Positions 16,330-24,483 of a stretch of 38,627 nt of DNA are shown piece by piece. The stretch is taken from positions 1 through 38,627 of the IMG/VR virus record IMGVR_UViG_3300048588_001047; one strand, written 5' to 3'. Below the pieces are notes generated by a model. The model ran no database searches. It was given only the letters and a program-made list of their open reading frames with translations, and had not been told where the DNA came from. How positions within the stretch are numbered: position 1 is the stretch's first letter; the number at the start of each line of letters is the position of its first letter. Source of the stretch: a virus. A program made the position numbers and the translations under genes.

Positions 16330-16731
16330 TCACTGAATGCGAACAGTGAAGGCGTCGAAGTTCACATCGAAGGTCTCGCCCGTTGCCATCGTGATCGATG
16401 AGCCGTAGTCGTACCAGCCCACCAGCAGGTCGCCGGTGGAAGTCTCGTTGTAGACCCCCACGTAGCGGAACGGGCCCACCGATCCCGAGGCGGTCAGGGT
16501 GAGGTCGGTCAGAACCAAGTTGTATTGCCCGCTGGTTTGCCCGCTGCTCGCCGTCGTGATGTTCCGGCTTGAGAGGTTGGTGTAGGTGATCTGGGTGATG
16601 TCCGACAGTTGCGTGTTGGCGGCGGTCGGCGCAGTGTTCGTCAGGAAGACGATCAACTGATCGGACTCCAGATCGTGCTCTTTATGAGCAAGAGCCTGGA
16701 CGAACGAATTGAATTTATTGAACGTGGCCAT
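16330..16731 (-). CDS. Small conserved phage head protein
   Basis: 133 aa, beta-rich. The start MATFNKFNSFVQALAHKEHDL, the block DQLIVFLTNTAP (about 24-35) and the motif GPFRYVGVYNETS...LVGWYDYGSS are typical of a family found near the capsid genes of many tailed phages. It is probably a structural or decoration protein. It has its own good ribosome binding site (GGAAAGGAAAACC-ATG), not a coupled start. The precise role is not known to me. Confidence 0.75.
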   Translation of the reverse strand: MATFNKFNSFVQALAHKEHDLESDQLIVFLTNTAPTAANTQLSDITQITYTNLSSRNITTASSGQTSGQYNLVLTDLTLTASGSVGPFRYVGVYNETSTGDLLVGWYDYGSSITMATGETFDVNFDAFTVRIQ

Positions 16732-16749
16732 GGTTTTCCTTTCCGGTCC

Positions 16750-17451
16750 TCAGACCTCTTTCAACATGCGGTGTTTGAGCAGGCGGCGAACTTCGAAGCG
16801 CATCACCTTGGTCTGCTCGCCTTTGGCCAGTAGGGTGCCGCGCACCTCGCAAGGCTTGATGGCCTCGACCGTCACGCGCTCGTCGATGTTCAGCCAGGCG
16901 TTGATCGAGGTGTGCGGGGTGTAGCGTCCGGTGAAGCGCTCGCCGGGTTTGTATTCGGGCCAGACCTTGGCCAAGGCGCCGCCGCCCACCACCCGCACAG
17001 GGCAATGGACGTCGCGCGCCATCTTGCGGGCCTCGTCGATGTAGCCGGGGTCTCCACCGTAACCATCCATGCCAAGCAGCACGATGGACTTGGCGCCCAT
17101 CATGAAGGCCGCCCACGTGGCCACCATCCCCGAGAGCACAAGCCGCGGGTGCTGCGGCCAAGTCACGAGCTGGTGATCGGCCCAGTGGTACGGGCTGATG
17201 ATCTTTGCGTCCGAATGTGCGCGCACGAAGTCGGGGAACGGCGTGTTCCCGTGTTGCTTCACGACTTCGTCCATGCACAGCAGGTAGTCTGCTTTGCGCA
17301 GGAGGATGCCGTGATGGTTGGCGCTGATCCACAAATCGGCCTCGACTCCCATGGTCAGGTGTTCGGCCAAGCATGGCGCGCCGCCCATCACGGCGATCTT
17401 CTTGCCCCGGTGGGCCAGGACCAGCCCCGAGAAGTCCACCGGGGCGCTCAT
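16750..17451 (-). CDS. Rossmann-type (DUF115/MAF-like) protein fused to a small head-associated domain
   Basis: 233 aa in two parts. Residues about 15-185 have the layout of DUF115 / 6-hydroxymethylpterin pyrophosphokinase-like or sialyltransferase-like Rossmann proteins: KKIAVMGGAPCLAEHL (phosphate loop place), DLWISANHHG, ADYLLCMDE, and SGMVATWAAFMMGAKSIVLLGMDGYG. Residues about 188-233 (VTVEAIKPCEVRGTLLAKGEQ...RRLLKHRMLKEV) look like the small stand-alone proteins that other phages encode near the capsid genes. It overlaps the capsid stop by one base (TGATG). Substrate unknown; a nucleotide-sugar or nucleotide pocket is a guess. Confidence 0.6.
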   Translation of the reverse strand: MSAPVDFSGLVLAHRGKKIAVMGGAPCLAEHLTMGVEADLWISANHHGILLRKADYLLCMDEVVKQHGNTPFPDFVRAHSDAKIISPYHWADHQLVTWPQHPRLVLSGMVATWAAFMMGAKSIVLLGMDGYGGDPGYIDEARKMARDVHCPVRVVGGGALAKVWPEYKPGERFTGRYTPHTSINAWLNIDERVTVEAIKPCEVRGTLLAKGEQTKVMRFEVRRLLKHRMLKEV

Positions 17452-18416
17452 CAGGCAGCGTTCGCCAGGCAGATGACGCCGGCGGTGTGCTTGATGTCGG
17501 TGGCCACCTTGTCCCAGTTCGCACCGGTGGCGAGCTCGGCGTCGGTGGGCGACTTGCCGCCGCTGGCGGTGTCCCAGGCATAGCCCTTGAGCGCCACACC
17601 AAAATCGTAGTCGGCCTGCATCGTGGTGACGATGCGGTTGCCGCCGTTCACGGTCTCGATGTTGGTGATCAGCGAGCTGCCGTCGTAGACGGTCGCAGCA
17701 CCAGCCACCAGACCCAGCACCTTCTGATCGCGGCCGGTGCCGGTCTCACGCAGGGACGGGGCATCGGTAACGACCACGCGCTTACCCAGGATGTCCACCA
17801 CCGTCACGCTGCCGAACTGGAACAGTTGCGGGGTGTTGGTCAGGTTGTTCCCGATCAGGTTGTGGTAGGCCACGCCGTCCATCACATCGGCCACGATCAG
17901 AGCAGAGCTGTCGCCGAACTTGGCGTGCGCGCTGTTGATGTGGTTGTAGGTGATGACCGTGGGGGTGCCAGCGTCGAAGGTCGCCGAGGCTTGCGTCTCG
18001 ATGGCCGCCACGAGCGAAGCAATCGCCGTGTTGAGCTGGTCCTTCATGATCGCCTCGGCCAGGTTGCGCGAGATGGCTTCCAGCGCAGCGGCGGGGTTCA
18101 TCTGCACCCATGTGAGCTGGCCGGGTTCCCACTGGATGGGACCGAAGCCGCCGGCCACCTTCACGCCGATGGCCTGGAGTTGTGCCAGGTTGGTCGGGGT
18201 GGCGGTGCCGATGGTGGCGTACCGGTCAACGCGGCGCTGGGCAGCGTGCAGCGACTGGAAAAAGTTCTCGAAGCGGTAATCGCCCTCGAAACCTTGCGAG
18301 GTCAGCAGGATGGCGCCAGCAGAAGCGGCGTTGAATTTATCGACCATCTGGCCGAGCGTTTCGATGGTGGCGGTCTGCAACTGGGCGTTGAAGACCTTCA
18401 TGTTGGTCAGAGACAT
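17451..18416 (-). CDS. Major capsid protein (gp13-like family)
   Basis: 321 aa. The start SLTNMKVFNAQLQTATIETL and the following MVDKFNAASAGAILLTSQGF are marks of the gp13-like capsid family (HK97 fold by inference). The central part WEPGQLTWVQMNPAAALEAI and C-terminal TMQADYDFGVALKGYAWD are also typical. It forms the icosahedral shell together with the scaffold encoded just upstream. Strong own ribosome binding site (GAAAGGT before ATG). No protease gene is seen in the head module. Confidence 0.9.
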   Translation of the reverse strand: MSLTNMKVFNAQLQTATIETLGQMVDKFNAASAGAILLTSQGFEGDYRFENFFQSLHAAQRRVDRYATIGTATPTNLAQLQAIGVKVAGGFGPIQWEPGQLTWVQMNPAAALEAISRNLAEAIMKDQLNTAIASLVAAIETQASATFDAGTPTVITYNHINSAHAKFGDSSALIVADVMDGVAYHNLIGNNLTNTPQLFQFGSVTVVDILGKRVVVTDAPSLRETGTGRDQKVLGLVAGAATVYDGSSLITNIETVNGGNRIVTTMQADYDFGVALKGYAWDTASGGKSPTDAELATGANWDKVATDIKHTAGVICLANAA

Positions 18417-18451
18417 GGTGTGTACCTTTCAGGCCTTCAAGCCGTGAGTTT

Positions 18452-19087
18452 TCAGTTGTTCCCCGCCTCGGCCAGACGCGCCTCCAGAGCCGCAGTGCGT
18501 GCGGATTTGTCGGATGCGTCGATCGATTTGAGGTCCGTGGTTTTGTTGCCTGAGCCACCCGAACCGCCGTTGGCACCGCCGCCGGAGTTGTTCGGAGCAG
18601 CGACGAAGAACTTGCCTTCGTCGCCCTTGGCCCATTCGCCGATGTAGTCGGCCAGTGCCTTCTCGCCGACCTTGGCGACTTTGGAGTCACCATCGGCCAC
18701 GATCTGCACCTGCCCATTGAGCAGAGCCTTTGCCGCCTTCAGGTGCACAGGGTTCGACACGCCGGCTTTCGTCAGTGCGTCGGTGAGCCCGTTGTCCACC
18801 AGCAGGCGCTGGGTGAAGCCTTCCGCGTCGGCCAGGGCCTTCGTCGCTTTCTCGGCTTCGGTGGTGGCCTTCTTCGCCGTTTTCTGAGCCTCGGTGAGCT
18901 GGCCCGTGAGTTCTTCGATTCGGCTTTCCAGCTTCTCGACATCCTCCGGGTTGATGGTCTTGCCCTTGCGGGCCTCCTTCAGCTCGCCCAGCAGTTCTCG
19001 GTTTTTGGTCGCGAGTGCTGCAGTGGCTTCTTCAACGGCGGCTTTGATGGCCGCTTTCGCCTCTGGCGATTCAAGATCAATGCTCAT
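18452..19087 (-). CDS. Capsid scaffolding protein
   Basis: 211 aa, highly charged and helical: Glu/Lys/Ala-rich coiled coil at about 5-90 (AAIKAAVEEATAALATKN; LESRIEELTGQLTEAQK), then a mixed region and a Gly/Ser-rich linker (about 168-182), then a short helical C-terminus with Arg/Lys that may bind capsid subunits. This fits scaffolds of phages with an uncleaved capsid. The ATG at 19085-19087 has AGAGG upstream; the longer open frame is not needed. Confidence 0.8.
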   Translation of the reverse strand: MSIDLESPEAKAAIKAAVEEATAALATKNRELLGELKEARKGKTINPEDVEKLESRIEELTGQLTEAQKTAKKATTEAEKATKALADAEGFTQRLLVDNGLTDALTKAGVSNPVHLKAAKALLNGQVQIVADGDSKVAKVGEKALADYIGEWAKGDEGKFFVAAPNNSGGGANGGSGGSGNKTTDLKSIDASDKSARTAALEARLAEAGNN

Positions 19088-19132
19088 GGGTGTTGGCCTC
19101 TGGCCGGTTGGTTGCGGGCCGCTGGCCCAAAG

Positions 19133-19164
19133 AAAAAGCCCCGCTGACACTGCCAGCGAGGCTT
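19133..19164 (-). terminator. Terminator-like hairpin between zinc-ribbon and scaffold genes
   Basis: Minus strand: 11-bp stem with one T-G pair (AAGCCTCGCTG / CAGCGGGGCTT), 7-nt loop, then a run of T. It lies inside the late operon in the 101-bp gap before the scaffold gene, so late transcription must pass it. Confidence 0.7.
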
Positions 19165-19188
19165 CGGTGATTGACTACCCAGGTGGGG

Positions 19189-19428
19189 CTAGATGGCGAT
19201 GCGTTCGCCCCTTGCGAGGCAGTGCACACAGATCAGGTTCGGCGTGCCGCCCGAGGCCTTCCCAGCCTTGAGCAGCACACCCGTTTTCGTGGTCAGGAAC
19301 TCACGCCCACCGCATCGCGGGCATTGGGCCAGGGCGGCCGGTTTTGGCATCTTTTTCACCCGCTCTCGCACACGCTGCGCCGGGGTGTCCGGTGGCGGCG
19401 TGCCGGGAATGAGTGTGAGGCGGGGCAT
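19189..19428 (-). CDS. Small zinc-ribbon protein
   Basis: 79 aa. It starts MPRLTLIPGTPPP; residues about 35-73 hold a four-Cys ribbon (CPRCGG ... CVHC) that should bind one Zn. It stands between a small membrane protein (TGATG overlap) and the scaffold. Such proteins are found near head genes in related phages; the role is unknown. The open frame upstream of this ATG belongs to the overlapping gene. Confidence 0.7.
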   Translation of the reverse strand: MPRLTLIPGTPPPDTPAQRVRERVKKMPKPAALAQCPRCGGREFLTTKTGVLLKAGKASGGTPNLICVHCLARGERIAI

Positions 19429-19592
19429 CAGGCCTGATCGGATTTGAGCCAGGCGCCGACCTTGCCGACGATCCACAGCAGCAAGCCCAGCAGCGCAAGG
19501 TGCACCCCGTAGAACTCACCGCCCACACGAACCACGACGCCGACGAGCAGAATCAGCACGCCGACGATCTGCAGAATCTTCCACATCTTCAT
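19428..19592 (-). CDS. 54-aa double membrane-spanning protein
   Basis: A short gene with a very good ribosome binding site (AGGAGG, 9 bases before ATG) and a TGATG overlap with the zinc-ribbon gene. It codes for 54 residues: a basic start (MKMWK), a membrane segment at about 6-22 (ILQIVGVLILLVGVVV), a short loop with Gly, Glu and Tyr, a second segment at about 31-46 (LALLGLLLWIVGKVGA), and a short tail. It looks like a tiny inner-membrane protein. Function unknown; its place in the head module is unusual for a holin. Confidence 0.75.
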   Translation of the reverse strand: MKMWKILQIVGVLILLVGVVVRVGGEFYGVHLALLGLLLWIVGKVGAWLKSDQA

Positions 19593-19627
19593 GGCCTGGG
19601 CCTCCTTTGGCCGTCCATGATACTCAC

Positions 19628-20731
19628 TCAGCCGTCAAACGCGCCCGGGCGGCGCTCCCTCAGTTGCTCAAGCGTCAGGTACTGCCCGCGCGGGTTGAAA
19701 AGCTCGTCGAACTTCAGCCCGCCCTTGCGCAACAGCGCGCCGCGGTTCGGGCCCAGGATGTCGTCTTGCCGCTTGGCGCTCTGGCGCTGAATCCACGCGC
19801 TGTAGGTTGTGTCTGCCGGCACCTGGCCGTCCATGCTGGCCCGTGTGCTGGTCGGCAGCTCGTCAATGTCAAGGCCCAACTCTCGCCAGGACTTCGTGAC
19901 CGGCACACTCGCCGAGCGGCACCCGAAGTGCGCCCTGCCCGGCCCGCCCAGCCACGGCACCTTGTGACCTATCGGTGCATGCGTCACCGGCTTGTACAGC
20001 TTGCCGTCGCGAATCTGGCAGATCGGCGTGGTGCGGCTGTCCAGCGTGGAGTCCCACTTCTCCGCCTTGATCAGATCCTCGTTCGCCTCATAGAACTTCT
20101 CGCGCGCCGTCGCCGCCGTGTGGCTCACCGCTGTGCGCACCACAGCCTGGGCGTTCCTGCGGTCAATCTCCAGCAGGCCATCGGCGTAGCCCCGGGCCTT
20201 GGTGCCACGGATGCGCCGCACGATCTGATCGATGGTCTGCTGCTCCACGTACCCGATGCGGATCGCGTCCCGGATGCGCACGATGCGCGATTCCTCAATG
20301 CTGGTCGCCCATTCCTTGAGCAGCTTGCCCTGAAATGGGCGCGAGGTCACGGCCGCAAACACCTGGTTTGTGCTGACTGCGTTCACGCCCACCGCGGCGA
20401 TCACCTGAGGCGGCACCTCTGCCTGAAACAACTCGAACTGGAACTGCCCCTCAACCTCCACGAGGTCGCGCAGTTGCTCGGTCAGCTCACGACCCGCAGC
20501 GGCGTATGCCTGGGCATTGAGCCGGCGAACACTGCCCAGCAGTTCCTCCAGCCGCTGCACGTTGAGTTCGCCGGCCGGCAACCGGTCCAGTGCACGGGTC
20601 AGGGCCGCGAACAGGTCGTTGTCCACCTTGTTCAGCAGGCCGATGACACGCGCCACGAGCCAGTTCTGATATCTCAACAGGTCGGCATTGCGCCCGATCT
20701 GCTCATCCTGTAAGCGGTCATTCAGCGCCAT
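19628..20731 (-). CDS. Head morphogenesis protein (SPP1 gp7 / Mu F-like)
   Basis: 367 aa. The N-terminal two thirds are helical; the C-terminal region has the family marks RTAVSHTAATAREKFYE, WDSTLDSRTTPICQIRDG (about 235-255) and HFGCRS. Members are minor capsid proteins bound to the portal and carried in the head. The start lies inside the end of the portal gene (14-base overlap), as usual for portal-gp7 pairs. Confidence 0.88.
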   Translation of the reverse strand: MALNDRLQDEQIGRNADLLRYQNWLVARVIGLLNKVDNDLFAALTRALDRLPAGELNVQRLEELLGSVRRLNAQAYAAAGRELTEQLRDLVEVEGQFQFELFQAEVPPQVIAAVGVNAVSTNQVFAAVTSRPFQGKLLKEWATSIEESRIVRIRDAIRIGYVEQQTIDQIVRRIRGTKARGYADGLLEIDRRNAQAVVRTAVSHTAATAREKFYEANEDLIKAEKWDSTLDSRTTPICQIRDGKLYKPVTHAPIGHKVPWLGGPGRAHFGCRSASVPVTKSWRELGLDIDELPTSTRASMDGQVPADTTYSAWIQRQSAKRQDDILGPNRGALLRKGGLKFDELFNPRGQYLTLEQLRERRPGAFDG

Positions 20732-22136
20732 CTTGCGGCGGCGTCACGTTGCCGAGCTGCGGGCCATCCTCGGCGGCTTCGGCTTCCTCTTCCTCGTAGG
20801 TCTTGCCCGGCTCCACGATCTCGCCCATCTGCAGGTTCGAGAACAGCGTGCGCTTGCTGATCGCGCCGGCCTGCCAGGATTTCACCAAGCTGTCGAGTTC
20901 CTGCGGCGACATGCGGCCCGGCAGGAAGTCGGTGGACAGCCGGAACTGCACCTCGCCAGCGATGCCCGACCACTCGCGCATGGTGTTCAGGAACGATTGC
21001 ACGCCGCTGCTGATCAAGTTCGCCTGTCCAGCCAGCACCGAGTTCTCTCCGTTGTGGCGCATGGCAACGGTCTCTGCGGCCTCCACTGCTGCTTTCTCAG
21101 GCATGAGCATGCGCGCTCCAATGGCTGCCATCTGCGCTTCTTTGCGGTCGAGCAGCTTTTCCAGTGCGCCCAGGCCCTGCCCAGTGAACTCCAGAAAGCT
21201 GGCCGTGGCGCTTGGGTCTGGCGACACGATGGCGGTGGAACTGCCGATGCGGATCTTCTCGTTCTCGCCGAGCTGCACGCCCGCGATGAATGGGGTGGGT
21301 AGGCCGGTGTAGTGCGCGCCGTGCTCCAAGTCAGCCGTGGTGCGGTAGTGCGACAAGTTGACGTTGATCAGGTCCAGCAGCGGCGGGTCCTGGCACCGGA
21401 GGCTGTTTTCCTCTGATCCAAACGGGAAAAACGGGATGAAGTCGAGCGGCACACCGTTGCGCAGCGGAATGATCTGCTCGAACAAGGTCCAGTCGCCGGT
21501 CTGCTCCGGCTTGCGCCAGATCTGCTGCACGTACTGGCCTTCCATCAACAGCAGCACCCGAAGCTGTTGCTCGTGGTTGGTGACGAACATGCCGGCCGTC
21601 TTGTGCGTCTCAGCCAGCACCACCAGTGTTGGCCTCATCACATTGCCCACGCGCTTCACCCGCCAGTTGATGATGGACTCGGCCATGTAGCCCGTGGCAT
21701 ACGGGCGCAGGTTCTGCGCGCCGGCCTCGGCCAGGCTGTTCGGCTGCTGGGCCACACGGGGAAACTCCACGAGCACGCCGTAGCGACCCACCGCTTCCAC
21801 CTCGCCCAGAATCTCGCGGGCAAAGTCCTCGGCCGTCTTGCCGGCGAGGGTCACGTCTTCGAGAAGCGGCATCGCAGCGGGCGGCGATTCCTCATGTGGC
21901 GCCTGGCGAAACACCAGACCGATGAGTCCTTGCCACGTGCGGCCCGATGCCGGATAGAACAGCGTGCGCTTCAGGTAGGCGTCGTACTCGCCCGCTTCTT
22001 GGTCGGTCAGCTTGGGCAGGTACTTGCCTGCGGCCTTGTGCACGGCATCCTGCCCGGCCAGAGCATCGCGGCAGCGCTCCCACTTGGGGAGCATGGCCTC
22101 GTACTCGGGGTGTCGGTGATCGGGCTTGTCGTCCAT
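20718..22136 (-). CDS. Portal protein (DUF4055 family)
   Basis: 472 aa. The sequence pattern (HPEYEAMLPKWERCRDAL...AGKYLPKL at the N-terminus, YLKRTLFYPASGRTWQGLIGLVF near residues 50-75, and a Q-rich helical region MAAIGARMLMPEKAAVEAAETVAM near 340-365) is that of DUF4055 portals. The acidic C-terminus (TYEEEEAEAAEDGPQ) is usual for this group. It forms the dodecameric DNA gate and docks terminase. It lies two bases after the terminase large subunit stop. Confidence 0.9.
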   Translation of the reverse strand: MDDKPDHRHPEYEAMLPKWERCRDALAGQDAVHKAAGKYLPKLTDQEAGEYDAYLKRTLFYPASGRTWQGLIGLVFRQAPHEESPPAAMPLLEDVTLAGKTAEDFAREILGEVEAVGRYGVLVEFPRVAQQPNSLAEAGAQNLRPYATGYMAESIINWRVKRVGNVMRPTLVVLAETHKTAGMFVTNHEQQLRVLLLMEGQYVQQIWRKPEQTGDWTLFEQIIPLRNGVPLDFIPFFPFGSEENSLRCQDPPLLDLINVNLSHYRTTADLEHGAHYTGLPTPFIAGVQLGENEKIRIGSSTAIVSPDPSATASFLEFTGQGLGALEKLLDRKEAQMAAIGARMLMPEKAAVEAAETVAMRHNGENSVLAGQANLISSGVQSFLNTMREWSGIAGEVQFRLSTDFLPGRMSPQELDSLVKSWQAGAISKRTLFSNLQMGEIVEPGKTYEEEEAEAAEDGPQLGNVTPPQDGAE

Positions 22137-22138
22137 GC

Positions 22139-23365
22139 TCAGGTTCCTGTCACCCGAAGGCGTTGGATTGACCGGCTCTGAACCGGGAATTTGTACGCGA
22201 TGAAGTAGCCGGCGGCGTCAATGATGTGGTCTAGGCCTGACTTCTTGTCGGGCTCGCCGTATTTGTCGTACGCCTGCTTTTCCAGCGCCTCCACCAATGC
22301 CGGGCACTTGTCCGGGTTGACCTTGTACTCGCGGCTTTCCAGTAGCTTGTTGACCGAGAGCACCCGGTCTTTCACTGCAGGGTTCGCCGGGTTGTTGCAG
22401 ACGATGAACTTGGCCTGCCTGAGCAGCGAGAGATCCGACTGGCTGGCGTTCTCACTCTTGCGGCTGCCGCCCGATGCGTCCGGGTACACAAAAATCTGAT
22501 GGCCTGGGAACTTGCGCTGGATCAGCGCGCACATCGCCGGCGTGTCGAAGACCTCCGTCAATTCATCTACCGCGTGGGGTTTCCCATCACGCAGCACATG
22601 GATTGCGGCTGCCATCTTGGTCACGTTGAAGTCCATTCCAATGTGTAGCGGCTCGCCGGCCTTGATCGTCTCCAGCGTCTGGTTGGCCGTCCTGTCAAAG
22701 GGCGCGTACACATTCCCAGATGAGAGGTTGACGAATTCGCCATCCAAGTAGGCGCTCAGCAACTGACTCGGGTAGCTGTTGCGCAAGTTGTCGATGTAGC
22801 CGGGCGGCAGGTTGCCGGCGTTGTCCATGGTCTTTGCCCTGAACAGCACATATCCTGGCTGGGGCTTCTGCACCCAGCGCTCATAAACGAACCCGAACCC
22901 CTCTGGCGTGGTTGCCACCGCCACCGTGTTCGGCATGTAACACTTCTGGCGGTTGCGGGCAATGATCTTGTTCCAGGCATGACGCGCCGCCTCAATTGGC
23001 ATCGTGTCCAGCTCGTCACAGATGCTGTGCGCCACCTCGTATCCGACGATGCTGGCCGGCGTGGACATGCTTCGTAACAGGATTCGTCCAGCACCCGGGA
23101 ACTCAATGTGCGGGCTGCTCCCGCCTCTGGTTTTGTAGGCCCAGCCCTTTTTGTCGCACAGCTCGGGGAAACGCCTCATCGCAATGTCTTCGACCAGCGG
23201 GAAGCTCGGCAGGTAGTAAGCCAGATCGCAGTGCGGGAAATGCGACTTCAGCGCCATGGCCCGCGCGATCGCCGCCGCCGTCTTGCCGCTTCCAAATCCT
23301 CCGACGAATGCCGGGAATGCCTCACGGCTGGTGGCAAACGCCTTTTGCGTGGGCGTAAGGCTCAC
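22139..23365 (-). CDS. Terminase large subunit
   Basis: 408 aa. ATPase: Walker A VGGFGSGKT (21-29, Lys28), Walker B SICDELD (Asp117, Glu118), coupling motif VATTPEG (about 150-156). Nuclease: RNase H-type acidic residues Asp245 (HIGMDFNV), Asp296 (FVYPDASGG), Asp379 and Asp383 (GLDHIIDAAGYF). It pumps and cuts the DNA. It starts with GTG, four bases before the end of the small subunit gene (GTGA). At 408 residues it is short but has all motifs. Confidence 0.95.
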   Translation of the reverse strand: MSLTPTQKAFATSREAFPAFVGGFGSGKTAAAIARAMALKSHFPHCDLAYYLPSFPLVEDIAMRRFPELCDKKGWAYKTRGGSSPHIEFPGAGRILLRSMSTPASIVGYEVAHSICDELDTMPIEAARHAWNKIIARNRQKCYMPNTVAVATTPEGFGFVYERWVQKPQPGYVLFRAKTMDNAGNLPPGYIDNLRNSYPSQLLSAYLDGEFVNLSSGNVYAPFDRTANQTLETIKAGEPLHIGMDFNVTKMAAAIHVLRDGKPHAVDELTEVFDTPAMCALIQRKFPGHQIFVYPDASGGSRKSENASQSDLSLLRQAKFIVCNNPANPAVKDRVLSVNKLLESREYKVNPDKCPALVEALEKQAYDKYGEPDKKSGLDHIIDAAGYFIAYKFPVQSRSIQRLRVTGT

Positions 23366-23739
23366 ACGAACTCGTCAACACTGGCCGGCAGCGCTTTCGT
23401 TGTCACGGTCTGCTCGGACTTCTCGATGTGGATGCCGCTTGCTTTGCCCCGGGCGATCTCTGCCGCGATGGCAGCGCTGAACTGCTTGGCCTTCTCTGCC
23501 GCATCACGAAGGTCTGCCAGGGTCTGCAAATGGCCTTCCAGAGTCACGGCAGCGCGTTCGGCACCCTTAGCGCGAATCTGCGAAACCCTTAGGGACACAT
23601 TAGGGTCGGCCATAAGTTTGCAGGCGCTCACGTTGATCCCTGCGGCCTTGCCCTTGGCGTTGTAGGCCAACCGGTATGCGTCGGACTGATTCATCCCGGA
23701 TGCGACCGCCTGAGCGAATGCTTCCTGCTTTGGTGTCAT
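23362..23739 (-). CDS. Terminase small subunit
   Basis: 125 aa, Terminase_2-like. N-terminal helix-turn-helix (TPKQEAFAQAVASGMNQSDAYRLAY, about 2-26), then a helical oligomerisation region, and a C-terminal tail ending PASVDEFV that should contact the large subunit. It recognises the packaging start site in phage DNA, often in or near its own gene. Confidence 0.85.
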   Translation of the reverse strand: MTPKQEAFAQAVASGMNQSDAYRLAYNAKGKAAGINVSACKLMADPNVSLRVSQIRAKGAERAAVTLEGHLQTLADLRDAAEKAKQFSAAIAAEIARGKASGIHIEKSEQTVTTKALPASVDEFV

Positions 23740-24075
23740 GGGGTTCTCCCGCGCCTCTGGCTTGGGTGGTGCTCGGGCTCTGCCCGAGAAGGAGCGCCAT
23801 ACGGCGACCGGGCTTGGTCTGGGCCGGCTGGCGCTTGCGTTTTCGCTGTGCCGTCTGCACCTGTCAGCGCGCCAGGATCAACCCACCCGCCATTTGCCCG
23901 TGGCGGGACGCGCTTCGGCAGCACGCTTGGAGCGGGGTTTGGGTGCGGGCGCGCTACCAAGTGGCACATGGCCTTCAGGGTTGTGTGTAGCGGCCCGCGA
24001 AACGAAAAAGCCACCGCATTGGGTGGCCTTGATGGGACTGCGATTTTTCCACGCCGCAACGCCCCGACGTGAAGT
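23740..24075. other. 336-bp region between Q-like gene and terminase: late control and possible packaging site
   Basis: No convincing gene. It has, in the direction of late transcription, a terminator (24005-24027), then about 220 bp with a perfect 7-bp hairpin (CTCGGGC-TCT-GCCCGAG, 23772-23788) close to the terminase start. A minus-strand frame (to 23736) ends in an ATGA overlap with the terminase gene, but its N-terminal part would lie across the terminator and its composition is Pro/Arg/Ala-rich like a shadow frame. A late promoter should lie between 24030 and 24075, but I see no strong -35/-10 pair. Confidence 0.55.
24005..24027 (-). terminator. Terminator between Q-like gene and late genes
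   Basis: Minus strand: GCCACC / GGTGGC stem with 6-nt loop followed by five T. It stands directly after the Q-like gene and before the late operon, the place of lambda tR', which Q-modified polymerase reads through. Confidence 0.8.
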
Positions 24076-24483
24076 CTACGACATCACGCCCGACCGCGCA
24101 AGCCGGCGCAGGAGCATGTTCCGGGCTTCCATCAGCAGCACGGCCCGCTCGTCCTCGTCCTTGGGCAGGTATGGCGAGGTCCACACCTGTGCCCTGCTGG
24201 CCAGATTGCGGGCGAGGAACTGCAGGGCCGTGAGGTGCGGGCGCGGCACCTGCCAGATCACGGCGTCAAAAGCCTCCATGATCTTGCCGTCCACCACTGC
24301 ATCCAGCGCACCGTTGCGGGAATCCCAGTGGCTGGCCGACTTTGAGTGCCCGAAGATCGGATCGCTAGACGGGTAGCCCTTGCCCAGGCTGTAGCTTTGC
24401 GACCAGGCGTGCCACTTGGCCAGCAAGTCGTTCAGCTTCTGGTTGATATCGTCCTGGGTGGGGTGTTCGAGTTCATCGGTCAT
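24076..24483 (-). CDS. Conserved phage protein at the Q position, putative late regulator
   Basis: 135 aa, helical. Block WHAWSQSYSLGKGYPSSDP (24-42), then SHWDSRNGALDAVVDGKIMEAFDAVIW and HLTALQFLARNLASRAQVW form a pattern I associate with a family seen just upstream of terminase genes in prophages of beta-proteobacteria. No DNA-binding motif is certain. Last gene of the early leftward operon and followed by a terminator and the late genes, it has the place of lambda Q. Antitermination or late activation is inferred from position only. Coupled by ATGA to the gene upstream. Confidence 0.65.
   Translation of the reverse strand: MTDELEHPTQDDINQKLNDLLAKWHAWSQSYSLGKGYPSSDPIFGHSKSASHWDSRNGALDAVVDGKIMEAFDAVIWQVPRPHLTALQFLARNLASRAQVWTSPYLPKDEDERAVLLMEARNMLLRRLARSGVMS

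Noticed and set aside
17373-18647. 424-codon plus-strand frame opposite the capsid gene
   Set aside because: Length is due to high GC on the antisense strand; the minus strand has the capsid protein with clear family marks.
23736-24059. Minus-strand frame of up to 107 codons before the terminase genes
   Set aside because: The ATGA overlap with the terminase gene is tempting, but the 5' part lies across a terminator, the product is Pro/Arg-rich without any pattern, and no ribosome binding site is seen. A shorter version from 23969 cannot be excluded.
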